Shown here: positions 54,210 to 62,531 of the stretch, piece by piece
How positions within the stretch are numbered: the first letter of the stretch is position 1
How the letters are laid out: each line of letters starts with the position of its first letter
From: Bradyrhizobium sp. 199
Lineage (GTDB): Bacteria; Pseudomonadota; Alphaproteobacteria; Rhizobiales; Xanthobacteraceae
DNA: 64,000 nt
Assembly: GCF_023073355.1 (NCBI RefSeq)
Contig: NZ_JADPJI010000004.1
Span: forward strand, 1 to 64,000
Reading direction: 5' to 3'
The notes under the pieces: generated by a model
What the model was told of the DNA's origin: nothing
What the model saw: only the letters and a program-made list of their open reading frames with translations
Databases searched by the model: none
Translations under genes and position numbers: made by a program

Positions 54210-55412
54210 CTAATCCGTCATCGCCATGGCGCGCAGCGTTTGGCGTTCGCGGGCGGATAGCTTTTCGGTTTCCGACTTGAGCTGGCCGCAGGCGGCGAGG
54301 ATGTCGCGGCCGCGCGGGGTGCGCACCGGCGAGGAATAGCCGGCGTTGAAGATGTATTCGGAGAATTTTTCGATCTGGTCCCAGTCCGAACATTCATAGG
54401 CCGTGCCGGGCCAGGGATTGAACGGGATCAGATTGATCTTGGCGTGAACGCCCTTGAGCAACTTCACCAGCAGCTTTGCATCATCGAGCGAATCGTTGAC
54501 GCCCTTGAGCATCACATATTCGAACGTGATGCGTCGCGCATTCGAGGCGCCGGGATAGTCGCGGCAGGCCTGCAGCAGCTCCTTGATCGGATATTTGCGG
54601 TTGAGCGGCACCAGCTCGTTGCGCAGCTCGTCGCGCACGGCATGTAGCGAGATCGCGAGCATGACGCCGATCTCCTCGCCCGCGCGCACGATGTTCGGCA
54701 CCACGCCCGAGGTCGACAGCGTGATGCGGCGGCGGGAGATGCCGATGCCTTCATTGTCGCCGACGATCAGCAGCGCATCGCGCACCGCGTCGAAATTGTA
54801 GAGCGGCTCGCCCATGCCCATCATCACGATGTTGGTGACGCGGCGGGTGCCGTCCTCGCGATCGGCCCAGTCATTCAGGCGATCGCGTGCGACCATCACC
54901 TGCCCCACGATCTCGCCGGCGGTGAGATTGCGCACCAGGCGCTGCGTCCCGGTGTGGCAGAACGAGCAGTTCAGCGTGCAGCCGACCTGCGAGGAGACGC
55001 AGAGCGTGCCGCGATCGGTCTCGGGGATGTAGACGCACTCGACTTCATGGGCGCGCTCGACGTTGTCGCCGCTCGGCAGGCGCAGCAGCCATTTGCGGGT
55101 GCCGTCGTTGGAGATCTGTTCGGCGACGACCTCGGGCCGGTCCACCGTGAAGTGCTGCGCGAGCTCGGCGCGAATGCCCTTGGAGATCGAGGTCATGTCG
55201 TCAAAACTCTGGGCACCCCGGAAATACATCCAGTGCCACAGCTGCTGCACCCGCATCTTGCGCTGCGCCGGCGCGACGCCGATCTCGCCGAGGCGATCGG
55301 CAAGCTCGGTGCGCGACAGACCGATCAGCGACGGTTTTGCTGGCGGCACGTAGGTTTCGAGCGGAGTCTTCTCCACCAATGTTGTGTTGTGCGGCTCGGT
55401 CGTCGGTTGCAT
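54210..55412 (-). CDS. rlmN: Dual-specificity RNA methyltransferase RlmN
   Basis: Radical-SAM enzyme that methylates C2 of A2503 in 23S rRNA and A37 in some tRNAs. The 400-residue product has the radical-SAM motif [13 protein letters not shown], the N-terminal region [26 protein letters not shown], and the C-terminal catalytic cysteine region [15 protein letters not shown]. The start at 55412 ([14 protein letters not shown]) is preferred. A longer frame to 55457 runs into a repeat. Confidence 0.96.
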   Translation of the reverse strand: MQPTTEPHNTTLVEKTPLETYVPPAKPSLIGLSRTELADRLGEIGVAPAQRKMRVQQLWHWMYFRGAQSFDDMTSISKGIRAELAQHFTVDRPEVVAEQISNDGTRKWLLRLPSGDNVERAHEVECVYIPETDRGTLCVSSQVGCTLNCSFCHTGTQRLVRNLTAGEIVGQVMVARDRLNDWADREDGTRRVTNIVMMGMGEPLYNFDAVRDALLIVGDNEGIGISRRRITLSTSGVVPNIVRAGEEIGVMLAISLHAVRDELRNELVPLNRKYPIKELLQACRDYPGASNARRITFEYVMLKGVNDSLDDAKLLVKLLKGVHAKINLIPFNPWPGTAYECSDWDQIEKFSEYIFNAGYSSPVRTPRGRDILAACGQLKSETEKLSARERQTLRAMAMTD

Positions 55413-55432
55413 TGAATGGACCTGAATGTGTG

Positions 55433-55510
55433 GTCGTTCCGGGACGATGCAGAGCATCGAACCCGGAACCTCGCGATTCCGGGTTCACGCTTCGCGCGCC
55501 CCGGAATGAC
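55433..55510. repeat. Dispersed palindrome family B, copy 4
   Basis: GTCGTTCCGGGACGATGCAG ... CGCCCCGGAATGAC, with CCCGGAACCTCGCGATTCCGGG inside. It lies between rlmN and the ialB-like gene, just upstream of the rlmN start. Confidence 0.8.
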
Positions 55511-55593
55511 GGAAGAAAACTTCGAACCGCCCCTATATAGCAACCGGAACACCCGATTGCGACCTTATCGTCCTCAGCCTTGACGACTAGCGG

Positions 55594-56256
55594 TTACCGC
55601 CTGCAATCCTGGCCGATCTTGTCCAGTGCCGGGGCGAGACCCTTCAGCGAGAACGTGTCGGTCGTCTCGGTGCCCTTGGCCGAGACGCCCTTGACGACCA
55701 GCTCGGCGGATTTGCGCATGGCCTCGACCATCCGCTCCTCCTCGGCCGCGTTCTTGATCCAGAGGCCGTCGCCCTGCGTGTACATCGCGAACGCGGCGCC
55801 GCCGACCTCGACCGAGGATTCCGAGCCCGGCTTCAGCGCGTAGCCGATCATGACCGAGACTTCGTTGGTGACCTTCTCCGCCGGCCGGGTCGAGACGAAG
55901 GCATAGGCGGGATCGCGCGGCCGGTTTGGCGGGTTGGTCTTCGACGACGAGGGCTTTGCCAGCGCGAAACAGACCTTCTTGCCATTGGGCGTCGCCGAAT
56001 ACGCGCCCCAGGTGCCGAACTGGCCGATCAGGGTCGGCTCCGCACCGCCCGCAACCGCCGCGGGCGGGGCTGGCGGCTTGCTCTCGGGCTTTGCAGCCGA
56101 CTTCGCGGTCGTCTGGGCCGCCGGCGCAGCCGATTTCGGTGCAGCCTCCTTTGGAGCGGGTTTGGGCGCCGGTTGCGCCGTCTGCGCCCGCGCGGAATTG
56201 GCGATACCCCCGGCCGCCACGCCAGTCATCAAAGCTAAAATCAGCGCCCGCCACAT
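55594..56256 (-). CDS. Invasion associated locus B family protein
   Basis: A 220-residue exported protein. A signal peptide (RALILALMTGVAAGGIANSARA) is followed by a Pro/Ala/Lys-rich linker (PAPKPAPKEAAPKSAAPAAQ; SKPPAPPAA) and a globular IalB domain (about 75-218). The domain has GQFGTWGAYSATPNGKKVCFALAKP, PAYAFVSTRPAEKVTNEVSV, and a closing cysteine (KIGQDCRR). In Bartonella IalB aids erythrocyte entry, and in rhizobia its role is unknown. The two cysteines may form a disulfide. Confidence 0.92.
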   Translation of the reverse strand: MWRALILALMTGVAAGGIANSARAQTAQPAPKPAPKEAAPKSAAPAAQTTAKSAAKPESKPPAPPAAVAGGAEPTLIGQFGTWGAYSATPNGKKVCFALAKPSSSKTNPPNRPRDPAYAFVSTRPAEKVTNEVSVMIGYALKPGSESSVEVGGAAFAMYTQGDGLWIKNAAEEERMVEAMRKSAELVVKGVSAKGTETTDTFSLKGLAPALDKIGQDCRR

Positions 56257-56363
56257 GTTGGAGTGGTTCCCTCAATATTGTGACTGGAAGATGGCCCGGC
56301 CGCGCTTTGTCCCCGGGGCAGGGATAGCCGGGAAAGTCCAATTTGGGAAGGCAGTTAGCGGTA

Positions 56364-57203
56364 TCAGCCTTTGGATCGCGCGGCGCGCTGCTCGGCCCAT
56401 TGCGCATCGGTCCAACCGAGCAAATCCTCGGCGCCGGAACTGCGCAAATGCGCGCCACCGTCGATCACGACCATCTCGCCATTGATGTAACCGGCGCGGT
56501 CCGAGACCAGAAAACTGGCGAGATCGGCAAGCTCGCCGTGCTCGCCCGTACGTCTCAGCGGATTGCGCGCGGTCCAGCCTTCGTCACGGCCCTCGGGGCG
56601 GAGCTGCCCTGAGGCGCCCGCGGTCGGGAACGGACCCGGCGCAATGGCGACGGTGCGGATGCCTTTCGGCCCCCATTCCACCGCAAGACTTTTGGTCATC
56701 GCCAGCAGCGCCGATTTCGCCATCGCCGACGGCACGGTAAAGGCACGGCCGGTGATGGTCGAGGTCGAGAGGATCGAGAGCACGACGCCGCCATGCTTGG
56801 CCTCGATCCAACGCCCGCCGGCAGCGAGCGTGCAATACATCGCGCCATGCAGCGTCGGCGCCAGGATCGCATCGGCCGCTCGGAACGACAGATGCTCGCT
56901 CTGTGCGATGAAGGTCGCGGCCGCGTTGTTGACGAGGATATCGAGCGGCGCCTCACGCCAGATCGCGTCCATCATCGCCTCGACGGCAGCGCCGTCGCGA
57001 ATATCGCAGGCGATGGTGGTGACCTTGCCGCCGGTCTGCTCACGCATCTCGCGTGCGGTCGCTTCGAGCCGATCGAGCTTGCGACCACAGATGACGAGTT
57101 CGGCGCCGAGCGTGAGGAAGCGACGCCCCATCGCCGCGCCAAGACCCGAGCCGCCGCCGGTGACGAGAATGCGCTTGGACCTGAGCAGGCTTGTTTCAAA
57201 CAT
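56364..57203 (-). CDS. SDR-family oxidoreductase, 2,4-dienoyl-CoA reductase-like, without the catalytic tyrosines
   Basis: A 279-residue SDR. VTGGGSGLGAAMGRRF and NNAA are normal. The region GRAFTVPSAMAKSALLAMTKSLAVEWGPKGIR and the later APGPFPTAGA match the 2,4-dienoyl-CoA reductase group, where the usual Tyr of YxxxK is Ser (SAMAK). In that group a second Tyr lies about 11 residues upstream. Here the aligned position is a Ser. Both tyrosines are therefore absent, so activity is uncertain. The start at 57203 (FETSLLRSKR) is chosen. Confidence 0.88.
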   Translation of the reverse strand: MFETSLLRSKRILVTGGGSGLGAAMGRRFLTLGAELVICGRKLDRLEATAREMREQTGGKVTTIACDIRDGAAVEAMMDAIWREAPLDILVNNAAATFIAQSEHLSFRAADAILAPTLHGAMYCTLAAGGRWIEAKHGGVVLSILSTSTITGRAFTVPSAMAKSALLAMTKSLAVEWGPKGIRTVAIAPGPFPTAGASGQLRPEGRDEGWTARNPLRRTGEHGELADLASFLVSDRAGYINGEMVVIDGGAHLRSSGAEDLLGWTDAQWAEQRAARSKG

Positions 57204-57234
57204 CGTTTGATTCCTCCATTTTCCTTCTTGCTCC

Positions 57235-57319
57235 GTCATTGCGAGAAGCGAAGCGACGAAGCAATCCAAACTATTTCCGCGGGACGGACTCTGGATTGCT
57301 TCGCTGCGCTCGCAATGAC
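57235..57319. repeat. Dispersed palindrome family A, copy 6
   Basis: GTCATTGCGAGAAGCGAAGC ... GCTGCGCTCGCAATGAC, with the GAAGCAATCCAAACT / GGATTGCTTCG core. It lies in the divergent gap between the SDR and quinone oxidoreductase genes. Confidence 0.85.
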
Positions 57320-57430
57320 GAGGATAGGCCGGCGCGTAACCTCAGACAAAGAATCTGGATTGTCGCCCGTCCCTAAATCCGGCAAAACCGGGCCAACTAT
57401 AACTCCACTCGAAACGCCCAAGGTGCCGCC

Positions 57431-58405
57431 ATGAAAGCCATCCTCTGCTCGCAATATTGCCAGCCCGACGATCTCGTGCTGACTGAGGTGCCGGATCCGG
57501 TGGCCGGTCCCGGCGAAGCGGTGATTGCGATCAAGGCGGCGGCGCTGAACTTCTTCGACCTCCTGATGATTCAGGGCAAGTACCAGATCAAGCCCCCGTT
57601 CCCGTTCTCGCCGGCCGCGGAAGTCGCGGGCGTGATCGAGAGCATCGGCGACGGTGTGACCGATCTGAAGGTCGGCGATCGCGTCGTCGCCTCCTGCGGC
57701 CACAACGGCGCGCGCGAGAAGATCGCGCTGCCGGCGGCATCCATCGTGAAGATCCCGGACAATCTGGATTACGACCGGGCCGCCGGCATCATCATCATCT
57801 ACGGCACCGCGCTGCATGCGCTGGAAGATCGCGCCAGCCCGAAGCCGGGCGAGACGCTCGCGGTGCTGGGTGCTGCCGGCGGCACCGGCCTTGCCGCCTG
57901 CGAGCTCGGCAAGCTGATGGGGCTGAAGGTGATTGCCTGCGCCTCGTCGGACGAGAAGCTCGAATTCGCCAAAGCGCATGGTGCCGAGCTGACGCTGAAC
58001 TACGCCAAGGAAGATCTGAAGGAAGGCCTGCGCAAGCTCACCGGCGGCAAGGGCGTCGACATCATCTTCGATCCGGTCGGTGGTGCCTATGCCGAGCAGG
58101 CACTGCGCTCGATTGCGTGGGAAGGCCGCTTCCTCGTCATCGGCTTTGCCGCTGGCGACATTCCGAAGATGCCGTTGAACCTCGCGCTGCTGAAGGGTTG
58201 CGACATCCGCGGCGTGTTCTGGGGCGCCTGGACCCGGCAGAATCCGGAGAAGAACCGCGCCAATCTCGAGAAGCTCGTGAAGTGGACCGCGGAGGGAAAG
58301 ATCTCATCGCATGTCGATCGCACCTTCCCGCTGGCCCAGACCGCGGACGCGCTGAAGGTGCTCGCGGGACGCCAGGCCATGGGCAAGGTGATCCTGCATC
58401 CGTGA
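57431..58405 (+). CDS. NADPH:quinone oxidoreductase-family zinc-less MDR protein
   Basis: A 324-residue medium-chain dehydrogenase/reductase without zinc ligands. AAALNFFDLLMIQGKYQIKPPFPFSPAAEVAGVIESIG, VLGAAGGTGLAACELGKLMG (cofactor motif) and GGKGVDIIFDPVGG are typical of the QOR group. It likely reduces quinones or enones with NADPH, and the physiological substrate is unknown. It ends near a hairpin repeat. Confidence 0.92.
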   Translation: MKAILCSQYCQPDDLVLTEVPDPVAGPGEAVIAIKAAALNFFDLLMIQGKYQIKPPFPFSPAAEVAGVIESIGDGVTDLKVGDRVVASCGHNGAREKIALPAASIVKIPDNLDYDRAAGIIIIYGTALHALEDRASPKPGETLAVLGAAGGTGLAACELGKLMGLKVIACASSDEKLEFAKAHGAELTLNYAKEDLKEGLRKLTGGKGVDIIFDPVGGAYAEQALRSIAWEGRFLVIGFAAGDIPKMPLNLALLKGCDIRGVFWGAWTRQNPEKNRANLEKLVKWTAEGKISSHVDRTFPLAQTADALKVLAGRQAMGKVILHP

Positions 58406-58439
58406 GGATGTCGGCGCGTAGAGTGTCGCGATATCGTCA

Positions 58440-58560
58440 CCACACACTCAGCTGTCGTCGCCCGGCTTGACCGGGCGATTCAGTACTCCGTGACGAGCGT
58501 TGTTGAATCGATAAGGCGCGGCGTACTGGATTCCCCGCCTTCGCGGGGAATGACAGCAGA
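58440..58560. repeat. Dispersed inverted repeat near the 3' end of the quinone oxidoreductase gene
   Basis: Contains GTCGCCCGGCTTGACCGGGCGA and, further on, TTCCCCGCCTTCGCGGGGAATGAC. Both fold into hairpins, and the second is a relative of the element at the rimM end. It lies between convergent genes. Confidence 0.6.
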
Positions 58561-58574
58561 GGATGCGGCGATAG

Positions 58575-58964
58575 CTACTGCGCGGCTTCCACTTCCGCTT
58601 CATCCACCCCGCGCTTCAGCGCTGCGCGAGCAGCGTCGCGGTGTTCACTGGTGATGTGGCCGGCAACCATGCGGATGGCGGTGGCGAGCACGGCGGCGTC
58701 GTCGGCGAAGCCGAGGATCGGCATCACGTCCGCGACGAAGTCGAACGGCAGGATGAAATAAGCGATCGCCCCGAGCAGCGAGGCCTGGACGTGGCGCGGC
58801 GTCTGCCGATCGAACGCGCAGTAATAGGCAGCAAGCAGGTCTTCCGCGAACGGCAGATGCGCAGCGACACGCTTCAGCTTGCGCCAGAAGCGGCGGCGCA
58901 CGCTCTCGCGATCTTCCGCGAGCCGATCGGCCGGCTCGAAACCGACGCTGTGTTCGGCAGCCAT
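58575..58964 (-). CDS. YkvA/DUF1232-family protein
   Basis: A 129-residue protein with the DUF1232 domain: LPFAEDLLAAYYCAFDRQTPRHVQASLLGAIAYFILPFDFVADVMPILGFADDAAVLATAIRMVAGHI. The IAYFILPFDFVAD and FADDAAVL motifs are characteristic, with one hydrophobic segment near the membrane. Its function is not known. The ATG at 58964 is preferred over a TTG at 58973. Confidence 0.9.
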   Translation of the reverse strand: MAAEHSVGFEPADRLAEDRESVRRRFWRKLKRVAAHLPFAEDLLAAYYCAFDRQTPRHVQASLLGAIAYFILPFDFVADVMPILGFADDAAVLATAIRMVAGHITSEHRDAARAALKRGVDEAEVEAAQ

Positions 58965-59064
58965 GTTCGACAAACTCCCTATTCAGCCCGGGCGGCGGAT
59001 CAGCCACATCCCGGCTGATCACAAGATGGGGATGTGGCCGATTGCTGCAAGACGTCGGCCGATC

Positions 59065-59355
59065 TCAGCCCGCGACCGCGTTCATGGTCCTGGCCAGCGC
59101 GATGTCGAGCGCCGTGACGCCGCCGGCGTCGTGGGTCGACAGCACCACCTCCACGGTCTTGTAGACGTTGCGCCATTCGGGGTGGTGATCCATCTTCTCC
59201 GCGGCCAGCGCGGCGCGGGTCATGAAGCCGAACGCCTCGTTGAAATCCTTGAAGATAAAGGTCTTCCCGATGGCATCCCGGCCCTGAACCTCGCTCCAGC
59301 CAGGTAGTCCGCTGAGCGCCTGCTTGCGCGCCTCCGCCGAGAGCCGTTCTGCCAT
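59065..59355 (-). CDS. phhB: 4a-hydroxytetrahydrobiopterin dehydratase
   Basis: Pterin-4a-carbinolamine dehydratase that regenerates the pterin cofactor. The 96-residue product has [47 protein letters not shown], including the catalytic HHPEW histidines. The length is normal. No phenylalanine hydroxylase gene is adjacent, so the pterin role may be shared or moonlighting. It lies 100 bases from the DUF1232 gene on the same strand. Confidence 0.96.
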   Translation of the reverse strand: MAERLSAEARKQALSGLPGWSEVQGRDAIGKTFIFKDFNEAFGFMTRAALAAEKMDHHPEWRNVYKTVEVVLSTHDAGGVTALDIALARTMNAVAG

Positions 59356-59497
59356 GGTCGTCTCCGTCCTTCAGGGGAACTTTACCCTAACATCGTCCTG
59401 ACGCCTCGGGTTCATACGGGGATTTCCGCCATCCGCTAACCATGACGGAGATGTAACCCCGCCGGACAGGAAATTTGCTACAATTGCGCCGGCCAAG

Positions 59498-60937
59498 ATG
59501 AAACTGAGCCTGAAGCGCCTGTTTGGGAGATCGATGACCGGGGGATTGGACCTGGCCGAAGCGCCCCCTTCGCCGCGATCCGCGGCGCGGAAGACGGCGC
59601 TCGTGACTCTTGCACTCGTGCTTGCGATCGTCGGCGCGCTCGCCGGCGGCTATTACTTCGCGATGCGGCCGGTGACGCTGAAGATCGCGGTCGGTCCCGC
59701 AAACAGCGACGACGTCAAGGTCGTGCAGGCGCTGACGCAGGCTTTCACGCAGACCAAGAGCCAGGTGCGGCTGCGGCCGATCCAGACCGACGGCGCCGCG
59801 GCCAGCGCCAATGCGCTTGCGGAAGGCAAGGTCGATCTCGCCATCGTGCGCGGCGATCTCGACGTGCCCAAGAACGCGCAAGCGGTCGCGACCCTGCGCA
59901 AGAACGTCGTGGTGCTGTGGTCCGTACCGGGCAAAGGCAAGAAGCGGGGCCCGAAGATCACCAAGATCTCGCAGCTCGCCGGCCATCGCATCGGCGTGGT
60001 CGGCCGCACCCAGGCCAATGTCAATCTGCTCAAGGTGATCCTGCAGCAATACGGCGTCGATCCCGCCAAAGTCGAGATCGTGCAATTCCCGGCCAATGAA
60101 GTGGCCGAGGCGATCAAGGCCCAAAAGGCCGACGTCTATCTCGCCGCCGGCCCGGTCAACAGCAAGATCACGGCGGATGCAATCGCCGCCTCCATCAAGG
60201 ATTTCGGCGCGCCCAACTTCCTCGCGATCGATTCGGCGGATGCGATCGCGCAGAACCATCCGGTCTACGAAGCCTCCGAAATTCCCGCCGGCACCTATGG
60301 CGGCTCGCCCGCCCGCCCGGAGGACGAAGTCAAAACCATCAGCTTCTCGCACCACGTCGTGGCGCGCAAAGGCGTGTCTGAAACCACCATCGCGGCGTTC
60401 ACGCGCCAGCTGTTCGCCGTGCGCCAGCAATTGGTGACGGAATTCCCGCTCGCGGCGAAGATCGAAACGCCCGACACCGACAAGGATGCGGTGATCCCGG
60501 TGCATCCCGGCGCAGCCGCTTTCGTCGACGGCGAGGAAAAGACCTTCCTCGACAAATACAGCGATTACATCTGGTGGAGCCTGATGGCAGTTTCCGCCAT
60601 GGGCTCGATCGGCGCCTGGTTCGCGGGCTATCTGAAGAAGGACGAACGCGACAACAACAACCATCAGCGCGAACGCCTGCTCGACATGATCGCCGCCGCA
60701 CGCAAATGCGAGACGACCGAAGAGCTCGACCAGATGCAGACCGAGGCCGACGAGATCCTGCGCGACACGCTGCGCTGCTTCGATCACGGCGCGATCGAGG
60801 AGGCCGCGCTCACTTCCTTCAACATCGCGCTGGACCAATTCCACGCCGCCGTCGCCGACCGCAAAGCGGTGCTGTTCAGCCTGCCGCAGAACCTGCAGCG
60901 CGCGGGTGCAGCCTTCAGGGCCGCAGGCAACGCCTGA
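59498..60937 (+). CDS. Membrane-anchored TAXI-type TRAP solute-binding protein
   Basis: A 479-residue protein. A cytoplasmic start (1-32) precedes one membrane span (about 33-54), and then a periplasmic TAXI-family binding domain (about 60-350) with LKIAVGPANSDDVKVVQAL, DGAAASANALAEGKVDLAIVRG, GHRIGVVGRTQANVNLLKVILQQYG and PAGTYGG. A second span (357-379) and a ~100-residue cytoplasmic tail with a CETTEELDQMQTEADEIL helix follow. Normal TAXI proteins have a cleavable signal and no C-terminal span. No TRAP permease gene is next to it. A sensor role is inference. Confidence 0.87.
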   Translation: MKLSLKRLFGRSMTGGLDLAEAPPSPRSAARKTALVTLALVLAIVGALAGGYYFAMRPVTLKIAVGPANSDDVKVVQALTQAFTQTKSQVRLRPIQTDGAAASANALAEGKVDLAIVRGDLDVPKNAQAVATLRKNVVVLWSVPGKGKKRGPKITKISQLAGHRIGVVGRTQANVNLLKVILQQYGVDPAKVEIVQFPANEVAEAIKAQKADVYLAAGPVNSKITADAIAASIKDFGAPNFLAIDSADAIAQNHPVYEASEIPAGTYGGSPARPEDEVKTISFSHHVVARKGVSETTIAAFTRQLFAVRQQLVTEFPLAAKIETPDTDKDAVIPVHPGAAAFVDGEEKTFLDKYSDYIWWSLMAVSAMGSIGAWFAGYLKKDERDNNNHQRERLLDMIAAARKCETTEELDQMQTEADEILRDTLRCFDHGAIEEAALTSFNIALDQFHAAVADRKAVLFSLPQNLQRAGAAFRAAGNA

Positions 60938-60954
60938 GCTTGCGTTACACTGAG

Positions 60955-61063
60955 ACCCTCATGGTGAGGAGCGCGGAACGCGCGTCTGGAACCATAGAGG
61001 CCTCCATCCGCGCCGCGGCAATCCTTCGCGACGACCGCTGCGCGGGCTCCTCACCATGAGGGT
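60955..61063. repeat. Long inverted repeat (ACCCTCATGGTGAGGAGC...GCTCCTCACCATGAGGGT)
   Basis: The outer 18-base arms are perfect complements, and the interior has GCGCGTCTGGAACC and related sequence. The arms lie 73 bases apart. It sits between the TAXI gene and the next gene, where it could form a long hairpin. It looks like another dispersed bradyrhizobial repeat. Confidence 0.75.
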
Positions 61064-61222
61064 TGAGGTGGCGGCTGAGATGCTTTCACACTGCCTCAAT
61101 ATAGCTTGTCACCCCGCTCGCAGCCGGATGACGGTGAACCATCCGGCCGGCCCGAACGACCATTGCAGGCCCGTGCATTTTCACAGGCCTGATGGCGTCC
61201 AGACCATTTTCGAGTTGAAGCC

Positions 61223-61975
61223 GTGCTGTCCAGCCCACGAACCATCCTCGTCGTCCTGCTGCTGAGCGCAGCCTGGCCCACATGGGCGCAGGCTCAAAAG
61301 CAGACCCAAAGACAGGCTCAACAGCAAACCAAGGACAAGGCCACCCTGGTGCGCGAGGCGTTCGCGTCGCCCTACGGCAAGGCCCTGACCGCCGAACTCG
61401 GCAAGTCGCTCCGCGCAAGCGCCGATCCCGTATGCCTGACGGACAAGGGGTTGGCTGTCGACCAGCTCGAGCCGCGCGGCCGCGATATCGTCATCACATG
61501 GGGCACGCGCATGCTGGAAGGCGCCTTCGCTCGCATCGACCGGCAAACCGAGGACAACCCATTCGCCGACGCGGGCGAGCTGGAAAGTCTGAGGGGCAAT
61601 ACAGATGTGAAGCGCTATCTGGCGATGGAGGAGCCGCTGCGCCAGGCCAAGATCCTGAACCTGATCTTCGAGCATTTCGACGGCTACAATGTAATCAGCC
61701 GCGTGAAGCTCGGACCAGTGTCTCCGTTCGGCACCGGCAACGAGGCTCTGCTCCGGCTCAATCCAATCGACACCACCGAGGAGAAGCTGGACGAATTCGC
61801 CGGCAAGAGCCGGTCGAAGCCGCTGAAACGTTTCCTGCAATTGTCGGAGGAGGCGGGAGCTGCGCGAGCCGCGGCGATCAAGAAGACCGCATCACCACCG
61901 CCGCCACTTCCGCAGACCTTCTTCAAGGGCGTCGAGAGCGACCTCGCCGAACTCTGCATCCGCTCCGGCACATAG
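61223..61975 (+). CDS. Exported hypothetical protein
   Basis: A 250-residue protein with a GTG start and a signal peptide (LSSPRTILVVLLLSAAWPTWAQAQ), then a Gln/Lys-rich stretch (KQTQRQAQQQTKDKA), then a mainly helical mature domain with two cysteines (DPVCLTDKG near the start and LCIRSGT at the end). I do not recognise a family. It is convergent with the response-regulator gene with only three bases between the stops. Confidence 0.7.
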   Translation: MLSSPRTILVVLLLSAAWPTWAQAQKQTQRQAQQQTKDKATLVREAFASPYGKALTAELGKSLRASADPVCLTDKGLAVDQLEPRGRDIVITWGTRMLEGAFARIDRQTEDNPFADAGELESLRGNTDVKRYLAMEEPLRQAKILNLIFEHFDGYNVISRVKLGPVSPFGTGNEALLRLNPIDTTEEKLDEFAGKSRSKPLKRFLQLSEEAGAARAAAIKKTASPPPPLPQTFFKGVESDLAELCIRSGT

Positions 61976-61978
61976 CCG

Positions 61979-62359
61979 TCAGGCGCCGCGCGTGCGCAAC
62001 GCCGCTTCCAGCGCGTCGCTCGAACACGGCTTCTGCAAACGTGGCTGACGGGAGAATTCGGGCGGAATGCGCGCCTCGGCCCCATAGCCGGTGACGAAGA
62101 CGAACGGGATGTTCAGCGCGATCAGCCGCTCGGCGACCGCAAAGCTCGTCTCGCGGACCAACTCGACATCGAGCAGCGCGAAGTCGGGCGCGCGGTTCAC
62201 GATCGCGTCCAGCGCCTGCCTCACCGACCCGACGGTCCGCACGTCTGTCACTCCAAACCCGAGCAGACGGTCCTCGAAATCAATTGCGATGATGGGATCG
62301 TCCTCGACGACCAGAACGTCGGCGGGCAAGCCTGAGCCATTGGAAGATGCGGGTGCCAT
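61979..62359 (-). CDS. Single-domain response regulator
   Basis: A 126-residue receiver-only protein. DVLVVEDDPIIAIDFEDRL has the acidic pair, the phospho-acceptor Asp is in FALLDVEL, the Thr in FVTGYG and the Lys in LQKPCSS. It has no output domain, so it acts through protein contacts or as a phosphate shuttle. The start at 62359 (APASSNGSGLPAD) is preferred over 62422. It shares a divergent promoter region with the Crp/Fnr gene. Confidence 0.88.
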   Translation of the reverse strand: MAPASSNGSGLPADVLVVEDDPIIAIDFEDRLLGFGVTDVRTVGSVRQALDAIVNRAPDFALLDVELVRETSFAVAERLIALNIPFVFVTGYGAEARIPPEFSRQPRLQKPCSSDALEAALRTRGA

Positions 62360-62433
62360 GATCGTAACGCGTGTGGGGGGTTCGGACCAGGACAGCCGCG
62401 ACACGATGCCTGCGCCAAGCACATCGGGTTCCC

Positions 62434-62459
62434 GGAACGAAACTCACCATAACAACGTT
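62434..62459 (+). promoter_or_regulatory. EcfG-type promoter candidate for the Crp/Fnr regulator
   Basis: GGAAC (62434-62438), 17 bases, CGTT (62456-62459). It lies 72 bases before the ATG at 62532. GTTCC-C-GGAAC is also a palindrome, which raises the chance of a separate repressor site. Confidence 0.6.
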
Positions 62460-62531
62460 CTTCAGTCTGTCCACTTGTGCACACAGGCGCCGGATGGAAC
62501 TCGCTAGGGTGGGAGGAGGAGGGAGTTCAAT

